Notes: generated from the letters alone by a model not told the origin. A stretch of 64,000 nt of DNA from an uncultured Geobacteraceae bacterium (GCA_903852495.1 CAINRC010000027.1:1-64000); one strand, 5' to 3'; positions 40,360-49,848 are shown, numbered from the stretch's first letter. Made by a program: numbers and translations.

Positions 40360-40375
40360 GTGGGTATCTTATTCC

Positions 40376-40423
40376 CGTTCCAGGTCAAAGATGATTTCAA
40401 GGTGGCGAGGAGAACGGCGACGT
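40376..40423. repeat. Interspersed repeat, copy 1
   Basis: About 47 bp match 56689-56735 with a few mismatches (core TCAAAGATGAT-TCAAGGTGGCGAGG). Both copies lie in intergenic DNA. On the minus strand each reads as PRHLEIIFDLE, which could be the remnant of a coding end. Confidence 0.6.
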
Positions 40424-40466
40424 AAAGGGAAGTAACTGTTCAGGAGTATGTAACCTTCTGGTTTGA

Positions 40467-41996
40467 TCAAGAAATTGCGAAGACAACCGAACTGCCAAAA
40501 GCCCTCTCAAACAGATCCTTCTTGGCATTTGCACCGAAAATCTCCACTGATACGTCTTCAGTTGCAGTCAGGTTGATCGTTATAGTTGTGCCACCAAACA
40601 GGCAGGATACCTCCCGGATTAAACCGTTTCTCCGACGATCAAGGCCATCCGCCAAGCGCAAAATACCCCCCATGCGGGCAACTGTGACCTGATCCTTCCC
40701 CTTCAGATTCTGGAATGCTTCATGTTTTCTCTTGGGAATGGATTTCCGGTGATAGCGTGCTATTTGAGCGATCAGTTCACGCTCTCGCGGTGAGAAGCCA
40801 AATAATTCTGAATGTCGGATTAGGTGATACGAATGTTTGTGGTGGCTGCCGTAGCTGATGAAATACCCACAGTCGTGAAGTATGGCCGCCGCCTCAAGAA
40901 GTTTCTTCTCTGGTTTTTCTAAGCCAAAGGGAAGCTCTAAGGCATCGTAAATTGACAATGCAATCCCTGCAACGTGCCTGGCATGCTGCTCATCAACGTG
41001 GCAAGAGACAGCGAACTCCTTGATGGAGTCTCTCCACGTCGGAGGTGTGCTGCTACCAGCGGTTAGACCCAGCTTCTTCATTGATTTGATTAGTAAGCCC
41101 TCGCGGATCCCACGCTCATTAATCAACACCCGGTTCGCATTAAAAAAACGCATAACCTCGTCAATCACCACGACTCCAGCCACAATAATATCAGCCCGGT
41201 CCTGGTTAAGGCCTGGAATAGTCCGGCGACCTTTCAGGTCTCTGTGGATCAGCATAGCCAACAGGTGGACTACTTCCGCATGAAGTACCTCGGACCCGTG
41301 AATGGATACATAGTTATCTTTACGCATCTGCATAGCCATACAACCAAGTGCCGTAAGGGTCCCGCCAGATCCTATGAATGAATCAATCGATATTTTCCTG
41401 CTGGAGAAGGTTCGCTTGAGACTTTCCCGGATGTGTCTCCGGAGTTTGCGAAGTTCGCTTTCTGATATGGGGTCGCTCTTTAAAAAACTGTCAGTCATGA
41501 CAACGGCGCCAAGGTCAATGGAATAAACCTCTTCCACATGGTTCCCGTATGCCGTAACAATTTCAACGCTTCCCCCGCCGATATCAAGCATGGCGTAGCG
41601 TTTCCCGTACATGTCGAAGTTGGAGAGGGCGGATGATGCTGTCAGTTCAGCTTCTTCTACACCTGAAATGATCCGTATATCGTGACCCAACTCCCCGGAA
41701 AGTTTTGCAATCAACTCCTTGCCATTTGATGCTGTTCTAACCGCACTGGTGGCAACTGCCTCAACTGCTTCAACATTCAGTCCTGTGATGAGCTGATGAA
41801 AACGCTGAATAGCATCAAGTGCCCGGCCGGAAGCTTCATCAGAAATGATTCCTGTTATCGCCAGTCTTTCTCCAAGGCGTACGGTGGCTTTTTCATCATC
41901 AAGTATCTTGAATTTGCCGTCATTGGAGGCTTCTGCAATAATACAGCGGATGGAGTTAGTGCCAATATCTATAGCGGCAATGCGTGGTTTTTTCAT
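40467..41996 (-). CDS. ppx: Exopolyphosphatase (Ppx/GppA family)
   Basis: The 509-residue protein has the ASKHA-fold ATPase-like motifs of Ppx/GppA: AIDIGTNSIRCII at residues 8-20, MLDIGGGSVEI near 147, and SGGTLTALG near 205. A C-terminal HD-type domain follows (LHDCGYFISYGSHHKHSYHL). Ppx removes terminal phosphates from polyphosphate; GppA acts on pppGpp, and the two cannot be separated by sequence alone. Position next to CHAD and sixA and opposite ppk favours exopolyphosphatase. AGAGGT precedes the ATG. It is 8 bp after the CHAD gene. Confidence 0.92.
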   Translation of the reverse strand: MKKPRIAAIDIGTNSIRCIIAEASNDGKFKILDDEKATVRLGERLAITGIISDEASGRALDAIQRFHQLITGLNVEAVEAVATSAVRTASNGKELIAKLSGELGHDIRIISGVEEAELTASSALSNFDMYGKRYAMLDIGGGSVEIVTAYGNHVEEVYSIDLGAVVMTDSFLKSDPISESELRKLRRHIRESLKRTFSSRKISIDSFIGSGGTLTALGCMAMQMRKDNYVSIHGSEVLHAEVVHLLAMLIHRDLKGRRTIPGLNQDRADIIVAGVVVIDEVMRFFNANRVLINERGIREGLLIKSMKKLGLTAGSSTPPTWRDSIKEFAVSCHVDEQHARHVAGIALSIYDALELPFGLEKPEKKLLEAAAILHDCGYFISYGSHHKHSYHLIRHSELFGFSPRERELIAQIARYHRKSIPKRKHEAFQNLKGKDQVTVARMGGILRLADGLDRRRNGLIREVSCLFGGTTITINLTATEDVSVEIFGANAKKDLFERAFGSSVVFAIS

Positions 41997-42004
41997 ATGA
42001 CCTC

Positions 42005-42955
42005 TTATATCAGAAATGTGTAGGTGAGCGGTTTTTGCTCCATCAATTCGATAAAACTTTCCAGCAAACGGGTGTTCTCTGCGTGGAATGTCGCCGTGAC
42101 ATACTCTCGTTCATCCTGAGGCAGCTTCATACTGCCAATCAGCGCTTCGAACTCGGCAATATCGTTCATCTGCCCAAGAATAGACTGATATTCTTTGAGC
42201 AAGGCAAGTAAGTGCGTGTAGTCACGTTCCAGAATCAAGGAGATAATCTCAAAAAAGTAGCGCCATTTTTTGATGGCAATCCGCAAGGTGTGGCGTGATA
42301 TGTGCTGATCAGGTACGCCTGCCACGACAAGCAGGCGGTGTATCGGCAGGTAGTGACGGATCGAAGTATTTGAAAAATAAGCCAAAAGAGATATGCTGTT
42401 TCGCAGGGAAATATCAGCTTCATTGACGTCAGCCACCATCACCCGTACCATCCGGTCAAGAGCACTATGATCAAAAGCTTTGAGCATCTTCTCAATCCGC
42501 TTCAATTCTACAGGGCGTAACTTTGAAAGTGTTTTGAAAAGCACAGTGTCGGGCAACGCATCTGTTTGACTTTTCGCTTGAAAGAAAAGTAGCGCCTCAT
42601 CAATATTACGCAGGCCGCCCAGCACCTGAGTCAGTTTGCGTACCTGCTTTCGGAGTTTGGCCTTTGAATCTTTTTGCAGAAAAGGATAAAACAGCTCCAG
42701 TACCGCCCTGAAACGACGTGAAGCAACCCGAAGATCGTGGATATCATCTACCGCTGCTGTTTTTAAGACTACACGTCGAAGCCGAAGGAGATCTTCCCAT
42801 TGTGCAAAGAGAACGCCTCGAGAACGTTCAATAATGGTTGCCGAATTCGGCCATAATCGTTCCGTGCATGAGGAGCTATTTTCTGCGTTTTTCGCGCAGG
42901 CCATACCTTGGTTAACGCGTGTATTCTGATTATCCGGGGTGGGCTTTGGCAGCAT
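42005..42955 (-). CDS. CHAD domain protein (polyphosphate-binding)
   Basis: The 316-residue protein is mostly a CHAD domain: the basic helix DIHDLRVASRRFRAV, KLTQVLGGLRNIDE, and a second set HTLRIAIKKWRYFFE with ILGQMNDI. CHAD domains are helical bundles lined with Arg, Lys and His that bind polyphosphate and locate to polyphosphate granules. The start is uncertain, with the ATG at 42955 touching the sixA end and ATG 42904 possible. It lies between sixA and ppx in one operon. Confidence 0.92.
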   Translation of the reverse strand: MLPKPTPDNQNTRVNQGMACAKNAENSSSCTERLWPNSATIIERSRGVLFAQWEDLLRLRRVVLKTAAVDDIHDLRVASRRFRAVLELFYPFLQKDSKAKLRKQVRKLTQVLGGLRNIDEALLFFQAKSQTDALPDTVLFKTLSKLRPVELKRIEKMLKAFDHSALDRMVRVMVADVNEADISLRNSISLLAYFSNTSIRHYLPIHRLLVVAGVPDQHISRHTLRIAIKKWRYFFEIISLILERDYTHLLALLKEYQSILGQMNDIAEFEALIGSMKLPQDEREYVTATFHAENTRLLESFIELMEQKPLTYTFLI

Positions 42956-42959
42956 TTTT

Positions 42960-43481
42960 CTAAGCTACTTTTTGCGGGAATGCCTTTTGAAAAGACGTAG
43001 TCCTTTTCTTGCCGGGAGCCAGATACCCGAGAAAGCTTGCCGGTCTATCATCCGTTTCCAGATCAAGTTTCAACGTAACGCAGGCACCTTTTTTCAATAG
43101 AACCGAACCACCCTCGTGGCGAAGAAGTTTGGCAATCAAAGCGCCAAGCTGGGGTTCGTGGCCAACCAGCATGACCCGTTTAGCATCCTTGCAGCTTTTC
43201 AGGTGTGAAACCAACCCGGCGATGTCAGTCCCAGGCAGAAGAAGTTCACTTGAAACAATTATATTTTTGCGGTACGCCTTTTTAGCTGCGATCTCGGCTG
43301 TCTGTACCGCTCGAGTTAGCGGACTGGTAATAGTCAGCCGCGCTTTTGGACCGGTTTTGGCTACGGCAGCGCTCACTTTTTCAGCCGTAGCTCTTCCTTT
43401 CTCAGTAAGATAACGCCATTCGTCCTGCAAAGTGTCGCTTGCTTCTACCGCTTCAGCGTGCCGCATCACATACAAAATCAT
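42960..43481 (-). CDS. sixA: SixA-type histidine phosphatase
   Basis: The 173-residue protein starts at the ATG at 43481 (GGGGGAT upstream). It shows the phosphoglycerate-mutase superfamily signature MRHAE (His8), SPLTRAVQTAE and the second His in VGHEPQLG. SixA in E. coli dephosphorylates phosphohistidine in PtsO/ArcB. In many genomes SixA-like genes adjoin CHAD and ppx genes, suggesting a link to polyphosphate. It is the first gene of sixA-CHAD-ppx. Confidence 0.85.
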   Translation of the reverse strand: MILYVMRHAEAVEASDTLQDEWRYLTEKGRATAEKVSAAVAKTGPKARLTITSPLTRAVQTAEIAAKKAYRKNIIVSSELLLPGTDIAGLVSHLKSCKDAKRVMLVGHEPQLGALIAKLLRHEGGSVLLKKGACVTLKLDLETDDRPASFLGYLAPGKKRTTSFQKAFPQKVA

Positions 43482-43623
43482 GATATCCCCCAAAAACGTA
43501 ACTTGTAATGAGATCAGTATAGACCATATTGTGCATTATATCATTTCTGTCTCAAAACTGTTCACCTGACAGTATGGATTCAATACTGACGGAATAAATC
43601 GACTGCTGGTCTGCCCATTCGTT

Positions 43624-44577
43624 CTACGATACGGCCAGTTCGGCAATAGAGTTTCCGGCTCCCAACTCCTTGAGTATCGTGACGAGATTATTTGCAGATT
43701 CCCGAGTCTGGTCGAAATATCTGCTGCGAAGCTCACAAATCAGCATTCCGTCATATGAGCTGACAAACTCGGCAAGGATATCGCGAATCGGGATCGCACC
43801 CCAGCCAACCGGCATATGGGCATCACCCTTACCAAAGGGTATCTGGTGGGTCTGGGTTTTTTCAGTGTGGTAGACCGGGTTGCCGAAATTGTCATGAACA
43901 TGGCAATGGGCTATCAGCGGAGCTATGGCACGCACTTCAGCGACAGGGTCGAGGTTGTAAAATTGTGACGACATCTGGAGGTGTCCAAAATCGAGATTGA
44001 TTTTGACGTTTTTACGTCCGATTTGACTGACTTGGTTCTTTAGTTGATCGGGACATTCGGCATAACAATAGGGAGAATGATGCAGGTATGGCCTGGCATT
44101 CTCCATGGCGATGATAATGCCAGGAAATTGATCTGCCGCTTCCTTCAGGATTGATGCTTCCATTTCCAGCAGTTTCATCTGCTCATCCACGCCAAGCAGA
44201 AGCGGTCCCCGTAGAGCGAATTCTTCTTCAACAAGAAAGCGTCCGGGATGGTAGACCAGTACTTCGGCATTTATAGCCGCTGAAAAATTCAGGGACGCCA
44301 TCAATACATCACGATGCAACGCTCCATGATTCTGATCCATCAGATTAAGAGGATTCGGGGCATGCACGCTGTAGCAAAATGGGAAGTCATCAAGGATGGC
44401 CCTTGCCTCCGCAGTTCTACGCTGGTCAAGGGTGCCGTTTTTGATGGCATCAATGCCGTGGACCGTGATCTCGGCAGCGGTCAGCCCAATGCTTAGAAAT
44501 GAAGCCAGGTCTCTATGGAGCTTACTGAGGTTCCCGTCTACCCTCACTTCATTGATATTGCTTCCTATGCTCAGCAT
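43624..44577 (-). CDS. Xylose-isomerase-like TIM barrel protein at the end of the phn operon
   Basis: The 317-residue protein has the AP-endonuclease-2/xylose-isomerase-like fold pattern with metal-ligand motifs: YSVHAPNP, VYHPGRF, IAMENARPY, NLDFGHLQ, HCHVHDNFG and the final ICELRSRY. These resemble the metal sites of endonuclease IV-type barrels. It overlaps phnM by 7 bp, so it belongs to the C-P lyase operon, where such a gene is not standard. A hydrolase or isomerase for a ribosyl phosphate intermediate is a reasonable guess, since phnP and phnN are absent. Confidence 0.7.
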   Translation of the reverse strand: MLSIGSNINEVRVDGNLSKLHRDLASFLSIGLTAAEITVHGIDAIKNGTLDQRRTAEARAILDDFPFCYSVHAPNPLNLMDQNHGALHRDVLMASLNFSAAINAEVLVYHPGRFLVEEEFALRGPLLLGVDEQMKLLEMEASILKEAADQFPGIIIAMENARPYLHHSPYCYAECPDQLKNQVSQIGRKNVKINLDFGHLQMSSQFYNLDPVAEVRAIAPLIAHCHVHDNFGNPVYHTEKTQTHQIPFGKGDAHMPVGWGAIPIRDILAEFVSSYDGMLICELRSRYFDQTRESANNLVTILKELGAGNSIAELAVS

Positions 44578-45722
44578 GTTGCGTAGACCTCCTTGCCTTC
44601 GATAAAGGTTGAGAGGATTCTCGGAAATCCCTCCGATGGATCGACGATCAGTATATCCGCATCCTTACCGATCTCCAGCGAACCGGTTTGTTCACTGATT
44701 CCTACCGCCCGGGCAGGATTGAGACTGACCATATTGACCGCCTCGTGCAACGGAAGGATTTCTAGCCGCTCCAACGCCAAAACCGCATGCAGCATGGTCA
44801 TGGGAGCGTAGTCCGAACAGAGGATGTCGCCGTACCCCCAGCTGATGGCCTCACGAGCGCTCAAGTTGCGTGCCTGTGACTCGCCGCGAAGAACATTAGG
44901 AGAACCGAGGCAGACACTGATGCCATGCTCCCGTGCAGCCCTCACAGCCTCAATATTAACCGGGAATTCAGTCATCCCGACACCCAGTTCTTTCAGCCAT
45001 TCTATTTTTTCCCGGGAGTCATCGTCGTGCGAAGCAATCGAGATTGAATGTTCTTTGCAGAGTGCTACCAGACGTTCTATGGCATCCGGAGCACCGTCCT
45101 CCCTGGCACGTCGCTTGCGGTCAATGATACCGTCCATCTCGGCATCACTCTTGCCGTATACCGGGCCGTAATAGCTTTTGTATGAGGTAATATCCCTAAA
45201 CTGCCCCTGTCCTGGTGAGTGATCCATAAATGAGAACAGGTGGATCAGGTCATCCTGGATAAGTCCCTCCAAAAATGGTACTGCCGCCATGTCGGTGATC
45301 TCGAAACGGGCGTGTATTTTGGTGTGCACCTTTAGTTTGCCGGTAAACTCGTTTATCTGTCGAATAATTCCGGCAGCCGTACTGTTGGAGCGTAGTCCCA
45401 CCTCCATTTCGGCAAAAGAAAGCGAATGATACATGGTGGTGATGCCGCAGGAGGCTATTTTCTTATCCAGCTCGAACACAGCAATATCAACCGGAAAAAA
45501 CGTGTTGGGACGTGGTTCGATACCCTTTTCAATTGCATCGGAGTGCATATCCACGAATCCGGGGAACAGATAGTTGCCCTGGACATTTACCTCCCGCGTT
45601 CCAGAAAGAGCTCCCTGGCTAATCTCAGCGATTTTTCCGTTTTCAACCCGCAGAGAGGCCTCTTCCAGAATACCGTCCGGTGTCACCAGGCAGGCATTGT
45701 TGAGTACAAAACTGTGTGCCAT
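44571..45722 (-). CDS. phnM: C-P lyase accessory triphosphatase PhnM
   Basis: The 383-residue amidohydrolase-fold protein starts at the ATG at 45722 (GGAG upstream). It shows PhnM motifs: FPGFVDMHSDAIEKGIEPRP, then FSFMDHSPGQGQF, IASHDDDS and LCSDYAPMTML. PhnM splits pyrophosphate from ribose 1-phosphonate 5-triphosphate in the phosphonate pathway. It lies 15 bp downstream of phnL. Confidence 0.95.
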   Translation of the reverse strand: MAHSFVLNNACLVTPDGILEEASLRVENGKIAEISQGALSGTREVNVQGNYLFPGFVDMHSDAIEKGIEPRPNTFFPVDIAVFELDKKIASCGITTMYHSLSFAEMEVGLRSNSTAAGIIRQINEFTGKLKVHTKIHARFEITDMAAVPFLEGLIQDDLIHLFSFMDHSPGQGQFRDITSYKSYYGPVYGKSDAEMDGIIDRKRRAREDGAPDAIERLVALCKEHSISIASHDDDSREKIEWLKELGVGMTEFPVNIEAVRAAREHGISVCLGSPNVLRGESQARNLSAREAISWGYGDILCSDYAPMTMLHAVLALERLEILPLHEAVNMVSLNPARAVGISEQTGSLEIGKDADILIVDPSEGFPRILSTFIEGKEVYATC

Positions 45723-45737
45723 TCTATCTCCGTTCAT

Positions 45738-46415
45738 TCAGCTTATTGTGAAAATCGAGTCGGTCACCGATGCCATTAATTCACTATCGTGGAAAATGCC
45801 GATCATGGTGGTTCCTTCCTCTCGCAGCTCCTTGAGAAGCTCCAGCACCAAATCAACCGATCCGGAGTCCAGCGAGGCGGTCGGCTCGTCAAGCAGCAGA
45901 AGCCGTGGCTTCCAGCTGACCGCATGAGCAATGTTTATCCGTTGCTGTTCTCCACCGCTGAAAGTCGCCGGGTAGGCATCAAAGAGATGATCCGGTATCC
46001 GTAAGCGTTTTAACAACCCGACAGCCCGGCTGCGGGCCTCCTCCCGCGACACACCGTTGCGGGCAAGAATCGGTTCCATGACTACATCCAGTGCCGACAC
46101 GCGGGGGATTACCTTGAGAAACTGCGATACATACCCCATTTCACGGGTACGGATATCGATAACCGCCCGGTCTGGAAGAATCGCCAGATCTATCCGGCCG
46201 TATTCGGCGGAATCATACCAGACGGCACCGCTGCTGGGCAGATAGGTGCGGTAGATACATTTGAGAACAGTGCTCTTGCCGGCGCCGCTGGGACCGGAAA
46301 GCCCAAGAAAACCGCCTTTCGGAACATTAAATGAAACATCCCTGCAGGCGGCAATGTTCTTTTCACCCAGAATATGGAGGGTAAAATCTTTAGAGAGCTC
46401 TTTGACGGTCAGCAC
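45738..46415 (-). CDS. phnL: C-P lyase ATP-binding protein PhnL
   Basis: The 225-residue ABC-type ATPase starts at the GTG at 46415, where AAGGAG lies 6 nt upstream; the frame extends further to 46442 without such a site. Walker A is GPSGAGKST, the signature FSGGEQQR, Walker B LLLLDEPTASLD, and FHDSE replaces the usual switch His context. PhnL works with PhnGHIJK in the core C-P lyase complex. It is 10 bp after phnK. Confidence 0.95.
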   Translation of the reverse strand: MLTVKELSKDFTLHILGEKNIAACRDVSFNVPKGGFLGLSGPSGAGKSTVLKCIYRTYLPSSGAVWYDSAEYGRIDLAILPDRAVIDIRTREMGYVSQFLKVIPRVSALDVVMEPILARNGVSREEARSRAVGLLKRLRIPDHLFDAYPATFSGGEQQRINIAHAVSWKPRLLLLDEPTASLDSGSVDLVLELLKELREEGTTMIGIFHDSELMASVTDSIFTIS

Positions 46416-46425
46416 GACACACTCC

Positions 46426-47298
46426 TTACAATTGGGAAGCAACCAGAAGCTGCGTGTATTTGTGTTGCGGATCCTGAAGAATCTGATCGGTCAGCCCAGC
46501 TTCCACCACTCGGCCGTATTTCATGACCATGGTACGCTGACAGAGCAGGTTGATGACCCCAAGATCATGGGAGACTACCAGCAGGGAAAGCTTGTATTCA
46601 CTCTGCAGGGTTCGAATCAGATCCAGTACCCGCGCCTGCACTGACAGGTCGAGGCCAGTGGTGACTTCGTCCAGATAGAGGATCAAGGGGTTGTTGGAAA
46701 GTGCTTTGGCAATTTGAACCCGCTGCTGCATGCCGCCGCTGAAGTTTTTTGGTGGCTCGTCCATCCGGTCCAGAGGGATTTCAGTCTTTTCCAAAAGTTC
46801 TGCTGCGCGTTTCCGCATTTTGCCGATATTTCGCCAGCCGGCCCCCAACAGTCGCTCGGCGATATTTCCGCCGGAGCTGACATTCATTCGTAAGCCAAGA
46901 AAAGGATTCTGGTACACGATGCCCATCAGGGCGTTGCGCACCTGTCGTTTTTGAAAAGGGCTCAACCCCAGAAGGTTACGGCTGTACAGGTCCCCGTCAG
47001 CAAAAAGCTCCGGCATGGTGTCCAACCCAGCATTGCGTTGTATTTCCATACTGCCATCGGTAGCGTCCCATTCGAAATGCAGCAGACGTACCAGGGTGCT
47101 TTTGCCGGATCCGCTTTCACCCACGATTCCCAGGGCTTCATTTTTAAAGAGATCAAAAGACACATCATTGCAGGCAACAACTGAGCCGCAATGAGGGCAC
47201 ATGTTGGTTTCAAATTCCGGCCCGGTTGCGGAGAGACAGCGGTTGCACCCGTTTCCAAAACGTTTTGATAACCCCCGTATCCGTATCAATGGTTCCAT
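46426..47298 (-). CDS. phnK: C-P lyase ATP-binding protein PhnK with N-terminal Cys insertion
   Basis: The 290-residue ATPase has Walker A GESGSGKST, the signature FSGGMQQR and Walker B LYLDEVTTGLD. E. coli PhnK is about 252 residues. The extra length includes an insertion after the first strand with CNRC (about residues 18-21) and CPHC (about 34-37), a probable zinc-binding knuckle. In the known complex PhnK docks on PhnJ, so the insertion may add contacts. Its ATG overlaps the phnJ stop (TAATG). Confidence 0.93.
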   Translation of the reverse strand: MEPLIRIRGLSKRFGNGCNRCLSATGPEFETNMCPHCGSVVACNDVSFDLFKNEALGIVGESGSGKSTLVRLLHFEWDATDGSMEIQRNAGLDTMPELFADGDLYSRNLLGLSPFQKRQVRNALMGIVYQNPFLGLRMNVSSGGNIAERLLGAGWRNIGKMRKRAAELLEKTEIPLDRMDEPPKNFSGGMQQRVQIAKALSNNPLILYLDEVTTGLDLSVQARVLDLIRTLQSEYKLSLLVVSHDLGVINLLCQRTMVMKYGRVVEAGLTDQILQDPQHKYTQLLVASQL

Positions 47299-48185
47299 TA
47301 TGCAGACCTCTTATCGCAGTACCCGGAATCGGAACAGTAATGCACCCGATCACCCCCTGCATTTTCGATTACCTCGTCCAGAAAGGTGTCGGTGGCTCCG
47401 CATCGGGCACAGGATTTGCCGCTGAAATCCTCAACACGGAAGGTGTGGTCCTCGAACTCAAGTGGTTCGACAGTTGTATGAGGTGGTATGGCATAAATTC
47501 GTTTTTCCCGTCCGGCGCCGAACAGGAAGAGAGTTTCAGCCATGTGCAGCTTGGGGACGTCCCAGCGAGGAATAGGACTGGGATCCATTATGTAGCGGCC
47601 GTTGACCGTAACCGGATAACGATAGCTGATGGTTATCTCGCCGTAGTTGACAATATCCTCGTACAGATAAAGCCACATCCGGCTGTAATCAGCCTCGGCG
47701 TGCATGCGCCGGGTCTCGGCCTCTGATGCCTCTACCTCGCGTAGTGCTTCAGGATAAGGAACCTGCAGTACCAGAATCTGCCCGGCAGACATCGCTTCTT
47801 CCGGGATGCGATGGCGCGTCTGAACCACCGTCGCTGCAAGAGTGTCGTTAGTAATCTGTACATCAGCAACTGCCTGGATGAACTTTTTGATGTTAACGGC
47901 ATTGACACTGCCGTCGCACCCTTGATCGATCACCTTGAGGATGTCATCGGGCGTAATCAGTGAGAGTGTAATCTGGATGCCACCAGTACCCCACCCACGA
48001 GCGATCGGCATTTCACGCGAGCCGTAGGGCACCTGGTAGCCAGGTATCGCAACAGCTTTGAGAATACTGCGGCGGATATCTTTTTTAGCGCCGTCATCCA
48101 TGAAACCATACGGATAGCCGCCAACTATGCTGTCACCTTTTTTACGCAAGAGATCTTCCTGCTCGAGCCACTCATGCATCTGCAT
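47298..48185 (-). CDS. phnJ: C-P lyase radical SAM enzyme PhnJ
   Basis: The 295-residue protein starts at the ATG at 48185 (AGGAGG, spacing 6); a longer frame to 48464 lies inside phnI and is not used. Near the C-terminus the Fe-S cysteines appear as CARCGATDTFLDEV and HYCSDSGYC, and the conserved GGYPYGFMDDG region is present near the start. PhnJ cleaves the carbon-phosphorus bond using SAM. It overlaps the phnI end by 14 bp. Confidence 0.97.
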   Translation of the reverse strand: MQMHEWLEQEDLLRKKGDSIVGGYPYGFMDDGAKKDIRRSILKAVAIPGYQVPYGSREMPIARGWGTGGIQITLSLITPDDILKVIDQGCDGSVNAVNIKKFIQAVADVQITNDTLAATVVQTRHRIPEEAMSAGQILVLQVPYPEALREVEASEAETRRMHAEADYSRMWLYLYEDIVNYGEITISYRYPVTVNGRYIMDPSPIPRWDVPKLHMAETLFLFGAGREKRIYAIPPHTTVEPLEFEDHTFRVEDFSGKSCARCGATDTFLDEVIENAGGDRVHYCSDSGYCDKRSA

Positions 48186-49275
48186 GGCATTCCTCCTGTT
48201 GCGCGATAGATTGTGCCTTGCGCAGGCGATCCAGGTCAGACAGAAAATCAACGTAATGGGGAAGTTTCCAATGGTTGCTGAAACCCATGGCCTCGATCCC
48301 GTCGGTGTGGTACAGCACATACTCCTGATCTTCTGCCGGGCAGCTTGGTTTTTCGGCCCTGGTGGTGCGGTCCAGAACCGCCATGGAGATAGCTTTGAGT
48401 TCGTTCTGGCCAAAACAGAGTCCATACCCCAGGCTGAAGCGCGGCATACCATCACTACCATCAAAGCGAGCCAGAACCTCTGCCTCGGTAACTTTCACTT
48501 CGCCCACGGTGTATGGCTCACCGGTTACCGGGTGGGATATCTGTAGAGGAACATATCCCACTCGCAGTTCGCCCAGCGTAGGATGAATGTTGCCATAGCC
48601 GCGCATACTGGAATAAGCCAATGTCAAGAGCCCCCCGGTTTCACCACGAGCCAGGGATTGCAGCGCAGCGCTACGTGGTGCGGGAAAAGTTACCGACTGG
48701 CGGGTTATGTCGAACGGTTCGTCGTTGCTGGCCAGATCTACCGCATTTTCCAGCAGACCCTCATGCCGCAGTATGTCAATTACCTTGGGAAGAGTATCCG
48801 GTATTTCAGCATTAATCGGGAGAGCGTTGAAAACAGTTTCTCGAAACGCCTCACGCCGCGCAGTGTCGTCTTTCAACAGGTCAAAATCCAGCAGCCGGAG
48901 GGTGTAGTCACTGGTTGCTCCCAACATCTGCCCGCCCGGGATGTCCTTGAATGCCGATGAGATGCGTCGCTTAATCCTCATCTCACGGGTGTTGCCCGGC
49001 AGTGAATAGCCGATTCGAGGCTGAGTAGCCCGATAGGCGCGCAGCATGAATGATGCTTCGAAAGAATCTCCCGCCGCTTGCTTGAGAGCCAGGGCAGCGA
49101 GGTCGGGAGCATAAAGAGAGCCTTCACCCATAACTCGATCCACAGCCAGATAGAGCTGTTCGCGGATCTGTTCAACCGCCAGAGGTTCGGATGCTCCTTT
49201 CGACCGTTCCCAGGCAAAGAGCCGGCAGGCGTTCTCAATTGCTTCGATGCCACCTTTGACGGCAACATATCCCAT
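48172..49275 (-). CDS. phnI: C-P lyase subunit PhnI
   Basis: The 367-residue protein begins MGYVAVKGGIEAIENACRLF, which is typical of PhnI, and contains LGYGLCFGQNELKAISMAVLDR near the C-terminus. PhnI is the nucleosidase subunit that, with PhnGHL, joins phosphonate to the ribose of ATP. It lies 1 bp after phnH. Confidence 0.96.
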   Translation of the reverse strand: MGYVAVKGGIEAIENACRLFAWERSKGASEPLAVEQIREQLYLAVDRVMGEGSLYAPDLAALALKQAAGDSFEASFMLRAYRATQPRIGYSLPGNTREMRIKRRISSAFKDIPGGQMLGATSDYTLRLLDFDLLKDDTARREAFRETVFNALPINAEIPDTLPKVIDILRHEGLLENAVDLASNDEPFDITRQSVTFPAPRSAALQSLARGETGGLLTLAYSSMRGYGNIHPTLGELRVGYVPLQISHPVTGEPYTVGEVKVTEAEVLARFDGSDGMPRFSLGYGLCFGQNELKAISMAVLDRTTRAEKPSCPAEDQEYVLYHTDGIEAMGFSNHWKLPHYVDFLSDLDRLRKAQSIAQQEECHADA

Positions 49276-49276
49276 A

Positions 49277-49846
49277 TCAGTACTCTCCGATTTGTGTTGA
49301 ACGTGGAATGCAGGTTATTCTGCCGTTTGTATCCAGGAACATTGAATCCACACCCAACGGATATTCGGCGTTGATTTCGCGCAGTTCCCTGAGTTCTGAC
49401 GTTGCCAGGCCGGCGATCCGGGGACGAACTGTACCGTTTATTCCAGGGCCGGACAGCTCAGCAGTTCCTTCTGCTTCAGCTATTTCATCAACCAGATAGA
49501 CGATTGTTGCTCCGCCGTCCGGATACTCCAGGGTTCCACGCTTTATTAGTGACAGCTGCCCGGACGTCGTGCCCTTGGTGGCTATAACAAAATTGCTTTC
49601 GCTGATGTTCGACTGGATGCTACCGGTATGCATGGATATATCGTTAGCCAGGCCCCCGGCATCATCTCCGACGATGGAGAATGACACTTCATTATCCATC
49701 AAACAGGATAACAGCTGAATTAACGGAGCATGTTCTCCTGCTATGGGTACGAGAACCGGCAACTGGCAGGTAGTGCCAGGGTGGCTCATAGCCTGCAAAA
49801 CTACTCTGAATGTGGCATGATCCTTATGAATGGTGGCGCTTCTCAT
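49277..49846 (-). CDS. phnH: C-P lyase subunit PhnH
   Basis: The 189-residue protein matches PhnH: FRVVLQAMSHPGT at the start, LLSCLMDNEVSF, and LSGPGINGTV near residue 130. It is part of the PhnGHIJ core. It is placed directly after phnG with a 2-bp gap. Confidence 0.95.
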   Translation of the reverse strand: MRSATIHKDHATFRVVLQAMSHPGTTCQLPVLVPIAGEHAPLIQLLSCLMDNEVSFSIVGDDAGGLANDISMHTGSIQSNISESNFVIATKGTTSGQLSLIKRGTLEYPDGGATIVYLVDEIAEAEGTAELSGPGINGTVRPRIAGLATSELRELREINAEYPLGVDSMFLDTNGRITCIPRSTQIGEY

Positions 49847-49848
49847 GG

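Noticed and set aside
43547-43564. CTGTCTC-AAAA-CTGTTCA, much like a canonical E. coli Pho box
   Set aside because: It reads on the plus strand with no plus-strand gene downstream. Relative to sixA it has the wrong orientation and does not line up with the TATAAT at 43535-43540, so it is not listed.
48186-48464. N-terminal extension of PhnJ by 93 residues
   Set aside because: It lies wholly inside phnI, and an AGGAGG sits just before the ATG at 48185.
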